DNA of 64,000 bases, taken from positions 808,501-872,500 of the forward strand of contig CM034135.1 of assembly GCA_019914995.1 (NCBI GenBank), written 5' to 3'. The notes under the pieces are model-generated. The model was given only the letters and a program-made list of their open reading frames with translations. It searched no databases and had not been told where the DNA came from. A program made the translations under genes and the position numbers. Source of the stretch: Acanthochlamys bracteata. Taxonomy: Eukaryota; Streptophyta; Magnoliopsida; Pandanales; Velloziaceae. Positions 1 to 25,964 of this stretch are shown here, in pieces. Within the stretch, counting starts at the first letter, position 1. The number at the start of each line of letters is the position of its first letter.

Positions 1-2590
1 CTAGTGGTAGCCAGAAGACTAGAATGGAGACACAGCTCTGTGAGTCCTAATGAATCCTTTTTGTTTCTTTTCCAACTAAAGTTAAAACCAATAAAAACCT
101 TATCATAGAGGAAAGAATCGAGCATTTAATAAGTTCACTCACGTTTCACGCGTATCCAATAAACAATTAACTAAATAAAAACACTATTTTGCACAGCTAA
201 AACTATGGGACCAACAGAATCGTACGGCTAACATAAAAAAAACAAGAAAAAAACTTCTAGTTTTAGCAAAACAGGAACTTCACTTCAACTCTTTCATTTC
301 GTATTTTCAGACACCTAGTAATGTCGGAATATTAAATTCGGTACCTTGCCGGAGATTCGGTGCATTTCGCCCATGATACAACCGAGAATCGAAGACTTGC
401 CGGAACCAACGGTGCCAACAACGGCAGCAAGCGAACCTCTGTTGATTTCTATATTAATATTTCTAAGAGCAGGAGTAGGTGTATCATCGTCCCACGCGAA
501 ATCTCCACCTTCTATTTTAATCGCTATACCATCGCCGCAACCGGCGACCCGTTCTACTGCGCCGCGATCAAGCTCGCCGCTTGTCATGTAAGAGTCTATT
601 CTTTCTAACGATATCATTGCTTGCGATGCCGATATCAACGCTTGTGGGAAGTTTCTCAATGGTTCCTGCAACAAAAAATTTCACAAAATTTCAGCTTGCT
701 AAATTTAAAGAATTCATTGAAATCATGGGAGGAAGAAAAAACCTGGAGAATCTTGAACAGAGAAGTAGCAGTGAAGACAAGTCCGGCATCAAGAGGAACA
801 CCGGCAGCAATACAAGTACCGAATACGAGCGAAGAAATTATCACCGGAGCACTCCAGAGAACAATAATGTTGGCTGAAATCGAGAACATGAACTTGCACA
901 ACCACCCGTACTCACCTTGCCGGAACTCGTTGATCCGTTTATTGAAATGTTCTTCCCAAGCTTGGAACTTGATCACTCTCATGTAGTTCAACATCTCGTT
1001 TGTTGCTTTCATTCTCTTATCTCTCATTCCCATTAACTGGAACTGGTACCGATTGTTTCTTCTTGATCCGAACACAACAAACACCATTACCGCCGCGATA
1101 CCAATTATCGCCGACGTTACCGATGGTCCTAGATATATCCATAGCAATCCCAATGCAACACCAACCTGTGAAAATTTTCAGAAAAATCAACAAAAATAAT
1201 TGGTATTGCTTCGAAAGATTGAAATTTTGATGAATTTATATACCTGAAGAGGCATTAACCAAAGGTAATGGATTTGAAGCATCATGTCGGAGAGTTGTTG
1301 AGCATCGACGGCCATGTAATTAACGATCATTCCAACACCATGAGCTTGTCTAGCAGAGCCGGAAAGGCGTAAACCTTTACGGTACAACGCAGAGATCAGC
1401 GTGGATCGAATCATCATGCCCAGCTTCTGTGACTGAAAGTTGTACTGATGAGAGCACAAAACTTCGACGAACTTTGCGGCGAGCAGAGTGGCGCAGAGGT
1501 AGTAACCTTCATACGGCGAGCTACTCTTTCCAGAGGTGAAATCAACGAAGCGGTTGATCAGCATAGGACCGACGTACATAACGCATAGCCGGAGTACGGC
1601 GAGACCTGCCGTTAACAGCAAATTTGGCCAGAAGCATTTCAGCAGTGTTTTCCGTACCGGGTTGTCAGACTTCGTCGAACCTTGTGGCCAGTTTGATCTG
1701 AAAAACTGGTACATTCGTTCGGCACGGTGCTCCGGCGATAACTCCGGGACGTCATCGATAACCAGCGGGGTTTTGTAGCCTTTGGCTAATAATGGGTTCA
1801 TCCAGTACCACGTCAACTTTGACGGTAGCGACGCTGACTTGTACGGCGTTACAAATTTTGTCTTCTTCGACAAATCACTATTCTCTTCTTCTGCCACCGG
1901 TGATGCCTGCTCTACTGATATTCCGGTTTTCGGCGAGAACGCAAAGAACAGAAGGAAAATAGAGAGAGATAACAACACGAAAACGATAACATCGTCAGGG
2001 TAAATGGCTTCACCGGCAGCGAACCGAGCAGCAGCAGTTGAAGATAACAGAGCAAATAACACAAAGCTTGCAATCCAGAAAGCTCGTAACACCAGCGGAT
2101 GTGTAGTTGCACGGAAACGTTTCTCGTGAGCAACTAACGCAGCAACCGCGAGGTAAGACAGAAGCTGGAGAAGCAGCAAAGCTGACTCCGCCATGAACAA
2201 CGGCGAAGAACGAATGTAAACGATCGCTAAAACCAATAACACAGCATGGACGAAAGCTAGCAAACCGGAAACAGCCACGGCGAGCTTGAACCGTGTATCT
2301 GTACGTACGATGACGTCATCGTAAGGTGAAAGAAGAGGTTTTTGGGACTCGTCTGAACGTTTGTGGTTGCGGTTACGGCGAAGAGAGATGAATTTGTTTC
2401 CGGCAAGGAAGAGAAGGATGAGAAGAAACAGAACGTCGACGACGACGAAGAGAAGACGTTGTGGACAAGGAGAGAGGAATAAGAAACGGAGCAATGGAAT
2501 GAAGCCGGAAGTTCTTGATGACGTCGGCGAACAGCTCAGAGACGTCAGCCATCGTGGCGGCGGCGTTGAAGAAGAAGATAAAAAACTCAT
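1..2590 (-). CDS. ABCC4: ABC transporter C family (MRP type), 5' part, truncated by window edge
   Basis: Full-size ABCC/MRP exporter of the type that moves glutathione conjugates, folates or similar organic anions across the vacuolar or plasma membrane. Three exons are read: 2590-1244, 1165-743 and 665-345, all GT-AG, giving 697 residues of an expected roughly 1500. The start is the methionine of MSFLSSSS; a methionine ten codons upstream opens a charged stretch unlike the family. Order seen: hydrophobic N-terminal TMD0 helices (about residues 30-230), a charged linker with the [10 protein letters not shown] motif (about 270), the first six-helix TMD, then NBD1 with Walker [10 protein letters not shown] and GEMHRISGK at the last visible exon end. 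The remaining NBD1, TMD2 and NBD2 lie beyond position 1. The exon pattern and nearby REF and TSPO genes favour the ABCC4 orthologue; ABCC14 is the alternative. Confidence 0.93.
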
Positions 2591-5481
2591 CTTTCTCTCT
2601 CTCTTTTTTTCCCCTTTCAATCTTCTCTCCTTCTTCTGTGATTTTGCAAGAAGGATTTATTAATAGGAGAGAACGGAGACGAAGAAGAGATGAAAGATTG
2701 AAATTTTCATCTTGTTCATAATGAACATCTCTTCATTTCATGAATTGAAAAATATCCAGAGAAGTAGCAGGAGGAGGAAGGTATGCAAAATTGGGTCCAA
2801 GTATTGAATTTTTTTGGCTTAAATGAATTTAATTATTTCCTTATTTTAATCAGTTAATTAACTTTGACGAAATATTATTTTATTTTTATTTGTCAAATAT
2901 AGAGAATTAGAATCTGCAAATTCCGAGAAAAATGCTTAACTTATATTAATACATTTTTGTAATAAGTTGGAGCGGAGTGGAGTAGCTGATTAAACATTAT
3001 ATTAATTATAATGGGAAAATAATAAATATAATACAACTGATCATGGATCTTGACAGAAAAACTAACCCATACGACATGAATAGTTTCATAGTCAAACTCA
3101 AATATGAATATAATACACAATGTATCTATGAATGCCAAGACAAAGATGGAAATGAGTTTATTTTATTAATTAGCATGCGTTAAGGAAGGGGTGCGAAAAC
3201 CTTTGAAATATGATAACATTAGAAAAGAACGCACAACCAGCCAACCCTTTGATAAAATAAACAACTACTACGTAAATATCTTAATCTTAATTTAAAATGA
3301 TTAATTATAAATATTATAAAATATTATAAAAATTACTATAAATATAAATTTTTATTTAAGTAGTAATTATTTTAAGAACTCAGCCAAACGTGGAAGACGG
3401 CCGTTTGGCTTTACATTTCCTAAACAAAAATTTTCAATTTTTTATTGTATATTTTATAATATATATTTTATAAATATTTAAAAATTTTATTTAAAAATTT
3501 AAAACATATAAAAATTGTATGTAATAAATTTTTTTTATTATATATTTTTATTTTTTTAATAAAAAAACTTAAAAATAATAAAAATATATTTAAAAATTTT
3601 ATTTTATAAGTATTTTTAAACGTTCCTAGAAAAAACTATGGGGGCGTTTGGGATTTTCATGAAATGGAAACTTTTATGAAGGATATTTTTGTCCTTTTTG
3701 AAAAAAACGAAGCTCTATTTTTTTACTTAAAAAATAATAAAAATATGCAATAAAAAGATCTCACTCAGAAAATTTTTCTACACTTTCTAAATTTTTAAAT
3801 AAATTTTTATATATTTATAAAATATGTATTGAAAAATGTGAAATGGAGAATTGAAAAGTTGGGTTGAGGGAAAGCAAAGCCAAACACCCCCATAAGGAAC
3901 GAACGGGTCCAAACAAAAATCTCCGAATCACAGAACATATATATACGGCCACTAATCACTTGAAATCGAGTGAAGAAGAAACCAAATAAACTGTCCCTAT
4001 CTTTACTTTTAGTTCCTTGTTTTTTTTTTCTTTTTCTTTTCTTGCTTCCTAATGTTAACAACATTCTAATTAAGATTGATCAGAGAATATGATTACAATA
4101 ATTACCTAACGATGATATATTAATTAAGAAATTATGTACATATACTAAACCTAAAACTTGAATTCAATGTTCATCTATGGTGAAATTCAGGTTTGATTTT
4201 ACGACCCTAATAATCTCGTAAACCATTTTCACTCTAGTAATTAATTACGAGCAACGACCGTCTTGCTGGTAATTAAGAGAGTATTCTAAGAAAAATCCAT
4301 AACTTAGAATCTTCTTCTACATTGAAGCTTCATTTTCTAATGAATTCTGCAATTTAATAGTAGCTGCTAGACTAGCTTAGCTACATGGAGAGAAGAAGAA
4401 GAAGAAGACTTCAAAACTTTCCACAATGAATAAAAACATCAATTTTTTTTGGATGTTGTTTTCCTATTAGACAATTTTGCTGTTTTGGAAATTTATGTTG
4501 ATAGATCTGCCTCGATCACAACGATAACGAGAGAAAATGGTCCTCCTAGTATATTCATAAATTGCATAAGAGATTCTAAGAGCATATTTTAAAAAAATTT
4601 CATAACAAATTTTAAATTCTATTATCTTATATATTTTAATTATTACTACGAATTTTATTTTTATTTTTATATCAAAATTTATTTTTATTAAATATTTTAA
4701 TTTTAAATTTTACTTTATACGCACTAACTAAAGATACAACACAGTTTCTAATAAAAAGAAATGCGAAAGCCTTACCTGATACAGGTGTTCATGATCAAAG
4801 CCTTTAAGATTGGGTCACAAACCCGAGTATATTATTCAACACGATGAAACAATCGCCCCAAACAAAACCAAAACAAAAGGTTAAAAAAGAAAAACAAAGC
4901 TGGATGTAATTCAGTTGTACTATAATATGTGCAGAACAAAAGTGCACGTTGTGCAATTATGAACTACATGGTTGTTTATCATCAATGTCGAAAATTCAGA
5001 CAAAAAACCAATTATGAACTTCGCTCTTGTTTTTTCAAGAGTTGGGTGATCGCAAGTTCGGTGCCATAAATGCATTTCAACTTTCTTTTTTGCTTACTTT
5101 TCATTTCATGAAAACGAAAGACGAACAAAGTGCATGCAGGAAATTGCATGGCAAGTTTATTTGTAGAGCTTAAATTTATTAGACTGACCTTCTCTTTTTG
5201 TTCCCTTCTCTTCTTGCTCGAGCTACAGATGATGATTTAGCAACTGATCGCAATAATGATGAATTTAACTGCTCCCAGATAAAATCTGCAATTTGCATTA
5301 TAAACTAGATAAGAACCAATGAATTTGCATCACGAAAGCAAATTCCACAAGGAACAGTTACATACAAACAAAAGAAGAATGATCTGATCAGTATTTCAAA
5401 AATCCTTCACAGCCGCAATAAATTACGAGGTTCTATCCAACAAAATTTAATTTTAAGAAGATAAAAGGAAAGAAGCCTCAC
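2591..5481. other. AT-rich intergenic region
   Basis: No coding exon was recognised. The part next to 2590 is purine-rich on the plus strand, which is a CT-rich leader for the minus-strand transporter. The rest is AT-rich with a MITE (3637-3894) and a similar AT-rich, MITE-like stretch just before it (about 3385-3635). An open stretch at about 5285-5190 on the minus strand could encode a basic peptide reading FIWEQLNSS and RARREGNKKRR. It may be a last exon of the neighbouring PMS1 relic, but its frame does not join cleanly and it does not resemble the PMS1 C-terminus I know. Confidence 0.5.
3637..3894. mobile_element. MITE copy A (258 bp, TIR tatggggg-ygtttgg)
   Basis: Non-autonomous DNA element. 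Imperfect 16-bp terminal inverted repeats are visible: TATGGGGGCGTTTGGG at 3637-3652 and the inverse of TATGGGGGTGTTTGGC at 3879-3894, with two mismatches. The interior is AT-rich and non-coding. The body matches copy B at 17838-18092 read in reverse, including a block with GAAGCTCTA and GCAATAA...AAGATCT and a block with ACTTTCTAAATTTTTAAAT. The termini resemble those of PIF/Harbinger or hAT MITEs; no clean target-site duplication is seen, so the superfamily is open. Confidence 0.7.
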
Positions 5482-8400
5482 TTTGACACATGATGCGTTG
5501 TTGGTTTACCATGTGGACAGTTCCAAGGGGACTTCAGCTTTGCTAGTCTATACAGGATCTGAGATGAAAGGTCAAAATGTTGTAATAAATAGTTATAACT
5601 TGCAAAACTGTATCAAGAAAAAAATTTCCAGCATTCAACCAAACTAATCTTGGAACCATGCAGGATCCGCAGGGATGGTGGATTCATATAACCTCATCAA
5701 AAGCTATAGCAAAACTAATATGGAATGCCAAATAAATTCTCAACAGATATCAAAAGTGTCTTACCTTCTGCATCTGAGTCTTTGTAAGAGCATCGTCGAT
5801 CATAACAGATGTACGGCAGGCACATGAAGCCAACATTGCCCTTACTCTTAATGGACAAATGGAATCTGCAGTGTCCATTTTGTAGCTGCTGACTATCGCG
5901 CATTCTCCACGACAATCAGCAAGTGTAGGAATGAGATCCTTAAGATCTGTGACACAGACAAAAGAAGATGCACCAAAAAGTCAAGTGTGTTCCCTAAGCA
6001 CCTGCTTTTAAGACCAAGTTACACAAACATAACACTTTCTACCTTCAACCCCAAAGGTAATATTTTTACTAAATGGAACAGCTTTCACCACAAAATGACG
6101 TCCAAGCGGTGCATCCATATCCTCTATCAGTGATATACCATTTTTTCTATGACAAGTACAGATGAATCACGTAAGCTGGTCACTCCAATATTAATCAAGA
6201 AAAAGTTGCATAACCACTTACCTTATCCTTCCCATATTTATGGAAGCTACCACTTCTTCAGGCGATAACTCCAACCTTATTGGCCTAAAGACGCAAAAAC
6301 CTATACAAGAAAAGTAGAAGTCATAATTTGCATGAGAGCATTGATTATTTAATTTATTGAGAGGACAACTGTAGACCATCTCAAGATGAAGTATCACATA
6401 AAACTATCCTAGGAAAAACTTCCAAAAGCTCCAGGGGAGTTAATGGTGGTCAGGTATCATAGGAGGTGCTTTTAGAATTGCTTACCTCTGCAAACATCAT
6501 CATAGTTTTAGTTCCCCCCCCAGAGTTTTGTACTCAACATAAGTTGTGAAAAAGACTTGAGCTAAGATACCTTAGAAATTTCCTCGGCTTTACATCACAG
6601 TTTATGTGACCGCTAATATGTTAACTAAACAAGTTCTTACTCACTGAAGCAGGGGTTGTTGGTTGAAGATTGTTGATTGTGAAAGTTGCTCAAAATTGGA
6701 CTTCTCATCTGCAGCATGCTGCATGTATATATAATTAAGAAAGATACATTAGGATCTCACCCAATCTTCATATATAACTCAGACCATTTTTAACATCTTG
6801 TCAGTTATCTATCAAGGGAAAACTTAGGCAGAAGCCATGTAACTGACTGCAAATTGAAAAAGATCAGTACTCTCAGTATAAGGGGTAATCTGGAATTCTA
6901 GCATACAAACAAAAGGCAAATTATTAAAGACGTTGGGGAGAATACCTTGCTACTGCAAACATAAATTACCTGATCTATGATAAATAAGTCCTGGTCAAGC
7001 TTCCCATTGATAAATCCAAGATTGAACTGACCAACAACCTAAAAGTAAAATTGAACGAACAGAAATCAGTTCAAAAGAATTCGAATGTTCATCAAAATGG
7101 ACGACAATATTAAATTCATTAGTTCTCAGGAAACTGCAGCATGTTAATGGTTTTTATCAGAATGCTAAAACTTTACAAATTTTGGTGGATGATGCTTAAT
7201 GAAAATTAAATTTATAAATCATAAAATAACAGACTCAGGACATGGAACATTCATCTTGGAGTGGGAGTTAAGAAGACGGAAATGGGTATATAATATCAGT
7301 CAGGACGAAACAAAAGTTTAGGGTTCCTAAGCATATAAAATAAAAAAACAAATTCCTGTATGTCAGAGAGCAGGAAGGATTTTCGAATATGCAAATAATA
7401 CTGCTGCTAGAAAAAAAAAAAAAGATTTCAGTTGCTTTCCGGGTCAATATCGAGTTTGGGGCGGGCGGGAGCGGAAGCAACTGTAAGAACCTGCATTCTT
7501 GAAAAATCATCTTTTCTGAAGAGCCTCTCCAGCTCAATGACGGCTGCAGCCAAAGAGTTTTCTTTGCTCTCACTGTTTTCCTGTTCAATATTGTCAAGTG
7601 CAGCAGTATAACACCTACAAATGATGGATTTTTGTAAGAATGAAACTCGATGCAAAAGTCCTAAAGCATCATGGTTTGGAGCTTTCACATGAACTATGCG
7701 AAGGGATAACTTTCCATACATACTTTTCAAAACAGACGTTGAAGATTGTGTAACCAGTCTGGAGAATCTATGATGCCTCCTCTTTCTAAGATCATCCATA
7801 CTAAATTGAAAAATCGGGCAAGTTGCATAACTAGAGCATGGAATTGGATTATCTGTGATGATCTGACATGATGCTGATAATGTTGAAAACTCTGAGGAAC
7901 TTCTTGTTTCTTGATCATACACAGGGGAAGTTTCGAAGGTAGCCAGAATATGAGAAGAAGGTGCCTCCTCCGATCCTGATTCCAAAATGACATTGTAAAT
8001 CTTTATAAACAAATACAAATTCTGAAAAGAAGAAGCAAAAAGCAGATGACATATGTACTAGGACCATCAAAACTATTAAGATTCATAAGGACTCACTTAA
8101 TACCCAATAAAATGGTCTGGGAAATACATACACAGTGTAAATGTAGAGATGCCTAACGTGTCAAATCACTCTTCAGGCTTCCATTCAAATTTCCCTAGAA
8201 GTTAAAGTGCCATTCATAAACAGATATTGTGTACAATAAAATATGAACAGAAGGTCTAAGTCATTCCCTAGCCAAAAAGTAAACAAGAGGATTGAATACA
8301 TACTGAGACATCTCTGTTCAGATGAAATAGGCTCAGAGGGACATGAAATTTCTGCATTGACAAAATCATCAGATAGACTGCTGTGGTCGGACAATTCCTG

Positions 8401-11060
8401 GACTCTAATTTCAGATGAATCATCTTCTTTATCAGCAGCTAAAACAGAGGAGGTGAAATGCATTTTTGAACGCATTTCTGTCACTTTACCGTTTAGACGC
8501 TTCCTTCCTCAATAAAGGTATATCAGACAACATACTACAGCATAATTCATGCTTCCTTTTAGTGCTAGATACAAATTTTGACAGAGACGATTGAACCAGA
8601 GCTGAAGTAGGAGAATGATTCTTCTTTACTAGCTTGGCATGGGGCAGCAGTCCGTCATCAGCCTTCTGATGCGACTTGAACAGTTTCATTGGCTGCTAAC
8701 ATTCAAAGCCAGAAATATCATTAAGTTTGTTGTTCCTGCAGATATTGAGGGAGAAATCCTTTGACAAAGAGCTTCCATTGAGATGAACTGAATTTTCAAC
8801 TTTACGCAAATCACGGCCCCTAAGCTCTTGTTTGTTTTCAAATGCTACCACTTAAACTGATTTCTTGGCATGTTGCTTCCATTTTAGCATAGTCTTCAAC
8901 AGTTAATTGTTCAGATGTCTTGGAAGAGGACCTATCCTTGTCATCAAGAGCAGTCTCTGATCGACTAAGATGATTTTCTGAATCCATGACTTTGTTGACA
9001 AAGTAACTGCACTGCTGCAGGGAGTGAATTCTTTCAATAGCTTCTCTCAGAGAAAGCATCAAGGAGCCTTCTTCAGCAAAAAAAATCTTTCTTTTGTCAG
9101 GAGTCACATTGACATCATATGAAGTAGTCAGTATGATGAAGTTCAGGATAGTGATGGGATATTGTTTAGAATTGGTAGATTTATATAGTTCATTTACAAG
9201 TTTGCTAAAGTTTTGGCATGTCAACAGGCATACCATTTACATAGAAGAACTGCCTATCTCCCAAATTACGCGCACTTCCATATCCAAGCTTGGAAAGAAA
9301 TCCCTCTACTTCGCAGCCTTCAGAAATACTTAAACTCAAGGGCTCCAAGCACTTGAAGGTGTTTAGATAAAAAACTGTGATGATATTATCTTTTAGCAAA
9401 TTGCTTCCCTGAGTCATTAGAACCACTGATTTTGCATTTTTACCACTTAAGTTGGTGCGGAGCAGGCGAACCCCTTTAGCAATGAGAGCATATGCCTAAA
9501 AAGAATTAGAAGATAGATTACCCAATACAAACATGCTCAAAGAACACTGGCAACTTACTAGAACATAAATAAATGCCATCTAGATATTCAAGCGAAAGAG
9601 AAATTGCCATCTGCAATAAGTAACTTCATTGGGGAATATAAAATCTTGCTACAAAAAACAAAAATGACAGATCAAGTCCTCAGCAGACCACTTATGACAG
9701 CCTACTTATAAACTTTGCTCCAAATATCATCTCCACAATATTGCTAGATAAACATGTGATCATATTTATAAGGAAGCAATAACCTACCTACATAAAATTG
9801 CTTAATCAATCAATCTTCAGGTGCTTTGCTCTCAGAGACATATATGCAGAATTTGGAAGTCTTCAGGAAGGCTAGTCTTGACTGAAACACCTATTAAAAA
9901 GAATAAGAATTCTATGTATTACTGCAAACATATTTTGAATTCAAAAGCATCATAACGTGCATTAAAGAGGCCTAAGAAATAGTCATACTTTTTAAGATGC
10001 TTGAACCACTTAATTCAGTAATCAACCAGGGTACAGAATCCCCATTGTTGAAAAATGCTTTTTACATTTAATAACGATACGAGCTTTCCATATGTCTTTG
10101 AATATTCCGCCTGAACTCTTTGCTTCAAACTGGCAAAGTGAAAAATAATTTTCAACAGTTACAGTGGTTCCAATTTGGCGTGCTGTCTTCTTTTCAGCTA
10201 TCAGAGAGCCCGAATGGTCAAAGGTCAGATGCGTGCCAGCTGGTTCTTCTTTTGTTCTTGTTACAACTGTCAAATTTCCCAATGCACAAAGTGAACTCAA
10301 GGCCTCCCCTCTGAAGCCAAATGTTGCTAAAGAATGGAGATCAGGAAAGTCTGTAAGTTTGGAAGTGCGATGTTTACGTGCAAGGGCCTACAGAAGATAA
10401 GAAAGCATATCATTCTCGGTCTGGGGAAAGAAATAGTAACTCAATAAAACAAGTATACAAGCATAGATAGACATAGCCCGATCTAGAGAGAAAACCCAAA
10501 TACAAACTCTCTACACCATTTACTTGTGAAGGTTGATTGTTTGGTCATCAACCTTTGCAGTTCTATTAGCACAAGTTGCCTCATGCTGTTCACAGACAAT
10601 AAGTCAAGATAAATGCATCATTATGCAAACTCAATAACTGCGCAACATAGTACGAGTTATTTGAATAACCTAATGTCAACCTTCATGGAATACACAGGGA
10701 ATACTGTTTGGATTAGAAGTGCGAAGATTTACTGTTGACCTCAATACAACTTTCATATTGCTCGAAGAAGGGTTGTCAGCATAAAAATATATACCTAACC
10801 AAATCCTATTACAATTAGAAAAATTGAAGTGCCTGAAAGTTAGTGGGAGAAATACCACAGCCATTGTCTATAACTTTGAAATATTCTTCACTGTGTTATT
10901 TCAGACAGATCTCAATACTGGACGCACCAGCGTCCAAGCTGTTCTCTACCAACTCTTTCACAGCAGAGGAAAGATCTAAGATTACTTGGCCTAAACAAAT
11001 TCGGTGGACAACAGATTTATTAATGGCTTTAATGGCAGGAGAATTTGCTTCCACACCCAT
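5482..11060 (-). pseudogene. PMS1: PMS1 (MutL/PMS2-type) mismatch-repair gene, degenerate
   Basis: Remnant of the plant PMS1 gene, whose product pairs with MLH1 as MutL-alpha in nuclear mismatch repair. Exon order and splice sites are largely kept: 11060-10833, 10387-10066, 9495 to about 8300, 8021-7491, 7038-6970, 6718-6645, 6284-6222, 6146-6043, 5946-5765, 5558-5482. Recognisable parts are the N-terminal ATPase ([28 protein letters not shown]), the transducer end DVNVTPDKRK, and the C-terminal domain (VGQFNLGFI, DQ|HAADEK, SPWNCPHGKP). Breaks: in-frame TAA at 10898-10896; a one-base loss near 10152 followed by TGA at 10127-10125; frame loss near 10095; an extra base near 9222; frame loss near 8850; TAG near 8696; another shift near 8500. 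The first intron has a GC donor at 10832-10831. The C-terminal exons stay open, so decay may be fairly recent. Confidence 0.9.
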
Positions 11061-12999
11061 CTGCACAAAATAATATACAACTTATACCATATGCAAATGT
11101 TAAGAACTTACAATAAGTTGCCCGCAAACACTACAGAAATAATAGCTAAAAAAACCTTAACAGATAACCCAAATCAATTGCATTCTGATGGAAAACAAAT
11201 GACAAAAGAATCTTAAAATAAGAAATCAAACTTGGTTATTTTCCAATCTGACTCTCAACCAGCACAATTACTGCAACAAATAAATAAACTAGTAACAAAA
11301 ACCTAAAAAGAATTAAGCAGTGGTCGATTTGATTACAAAATCTAGGGCAAAATCAAGTTTTGTGAAAGTTACCAGCAATAAAGACCGGCGATCAAGAACC
11401 GGTTTGCTCTTCAGAAATAAAATTTTTTAAGACTGGGTATACGTTCAACAGTTGAAAATTAACCCAATTCAAGAATACATCATGGCACTTCTATATATGC
11501 GGATTACTTCTTTCTCAAAAGATGATCTTTGAGTCAAACAATAAAATCAAAGAAATCTTGGAATCTCAAATGAATTCGCCGGAAAATTAGTCGCGACTAG
11601 AAAATTCCGCCTCGAAAGCAATCTCTAACAAGCTCATGAACAATTTGGAGAGACTCGTGTTAAATATCGCAGAGAAAAATCGAGCGATTTGGCATTAATC
11701 GAGATCCCTAAAAACTTGAACAATACGCGGAAAAAATTGTTGCCATTTTCGCGCCAAAATAATAATAATAATATAATAACAGTACGAATAAATAAGAATC
11801 ACAAATTACAATTAGGTACCAAACAATAATTATTTGCAAATATTTCTCACATGATATATTTTGAGCAGTTTTTGGCGCCAGTTGCTTGTATCTGATTGCA
11901 CAAACAAATCTTAAAACAAGTAAATAATATTCTTGAGACATTACTGCCACCAGATCCCGTTTCGTTGTCCGCCGTTTTATGGTATTCTGTTTCCTTGTTT
12001 CATCTTTTACTGATCTCAATCTGAACGTATTCTGAAACTGTCTTTCAGGGATCTATCTTTTATCAATTTTCAAACCCGTGCCGAATGATTCCAGCATCCT
12101 ACGCTAGCATAGATGTTTGCAAGCTAGTTCCAGAATTAATCAGCTTCTGCAGATGAAACATTGCCAAGCAACCCCGGCAGATGAATAATGAAGGTAACGC
12201 TAAATCCCAACTTTTGTCACTGGAGTACGAGTCCAAGGACAGAAACCAAGGGAAACATAATTTGTTAGTACACTCCAGAAAATGCGAAGTCATTTTGGTT
12301 TGGTACGAAGCCTTGTCTTCAACCCAAACAAAATTCATACATGTCTCAACCCTGCATCCCTGAGAAGTTAGACAAGTTACTATTACGTAGTAGTTGGAAA
12401 ACTTATTGACAAGATTACTATTAACATGCTCGCACGCATGACAAGATTTATTCAAGATTAAACAACAAGAGAACAAACACAAACAGCAGACTTGTACAGC
12501 ATTCATTCATATCTCAAAGAAACTTTTTATGACAGTGCACCCAGAAAGCATGTATTTCAAGCCGCTCAAACTCTGCAGATGTTTTACATCAGCCAAGAGG
12601 TGCTCAAGACACCTCAGACACAGCATTTCATCTAACTAAATGACAAAAGGCATAATATTGCAACTCATGGCATGTAAAACTTGGGAATATAAGTCAGCGT
12701 TTTATTCCTTTCAGCATAATGTATTGTATGTACACGCAGAAAGGCATCCAGCCACATGCTGGCGATGGTCACTACAAAAATATAAGAAAAAATTGTAGAA
12801 CCTTGGCTATTCTAGATCTACTCAATTCACTTTATAGTTAATCTCGATATAATAGAAACTAACAAATGGCTTTACTTAATATGGACATTATACAGTGGAA
12901 GCAGGCGACGGGGTGACACGGACATTGATCACTTCTCTTTGCGTGCTTCGACGGAAGGGTGCTGCAAGAAAGAATGTACACTGCCAGCTGCAGCTTTTA
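11061..12999. other. Intergenic region between PMS1 relic and AAA ATPase
   Basis: Former PMS1 promoter and leader side (11061 to about 11750) and the 3' flank of the AAA ATPase gene (to 12999), which should hold its 3' UTR. No conserved coding sequence was recognised. Open stretches at 11708-12019 and 12099-12506 on the minus strand have no domain I know. Confidence 0.5.
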
Positions 13000-25618
<12,619 letters not shown>

Positions 25619-25950
25619 GATTGAATCCGATCGGAATATTTTCTTTCTTTCTTCGGTTTGGTTGGTCTGTGTTGTTATCTGCTCTCTCTCTCGATCTACC
25701 AGATATTTTCAACGAGGTAAAGAAGAAGAGGTTGGGAAGAGAGAGAGACCGAAAGAAAGAAATTAAGAAAGAGCGGAGAGAGAGAGGGAAAGAAAAGGGC
25801 TGGAAGGACACAAGAGAGAGCACTAAATAGAAACAACAAAGAAAAGAGGGAAAAAAAGGTGTTGGTGCGGTGCGGTCTGCTCTCTTTTGTTGTTTGATAG
25901 ATGTTGTTGTTGTGGTTCAATTTGATAACCCGTCTCTACTCCTATCTTCT

Positions 25951-25964
25951 TTATTTATAAATAA
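25951..25964 (-). promoter_or_regulatory. Possible TATA element of the AAA ATPase gene
   Basis: Palindromic TTATTTATAAATAA about 330 bp upstream of the start at 25618, upstream of a CT-rich leader (minus strand). Composition and position suit a plant TATA box with a long leader, but AT-rich DNA makes chance matches common. Confidence 0.3.

Noticed and set aside
2591-2620. Upstream in-frame ATG of the ABCC gene
   Set aside because: It adds a lysine/arginine string not seen in ABCC proteins; MSFLSSSS at 2590 fits the family start.
11708-12506. Two Cys/Leu-rich minus-strand open frames after PMS1
   Set aside because: No domain, no conserved residues, and they sit where promoter and 3' UTR sequence is expected.
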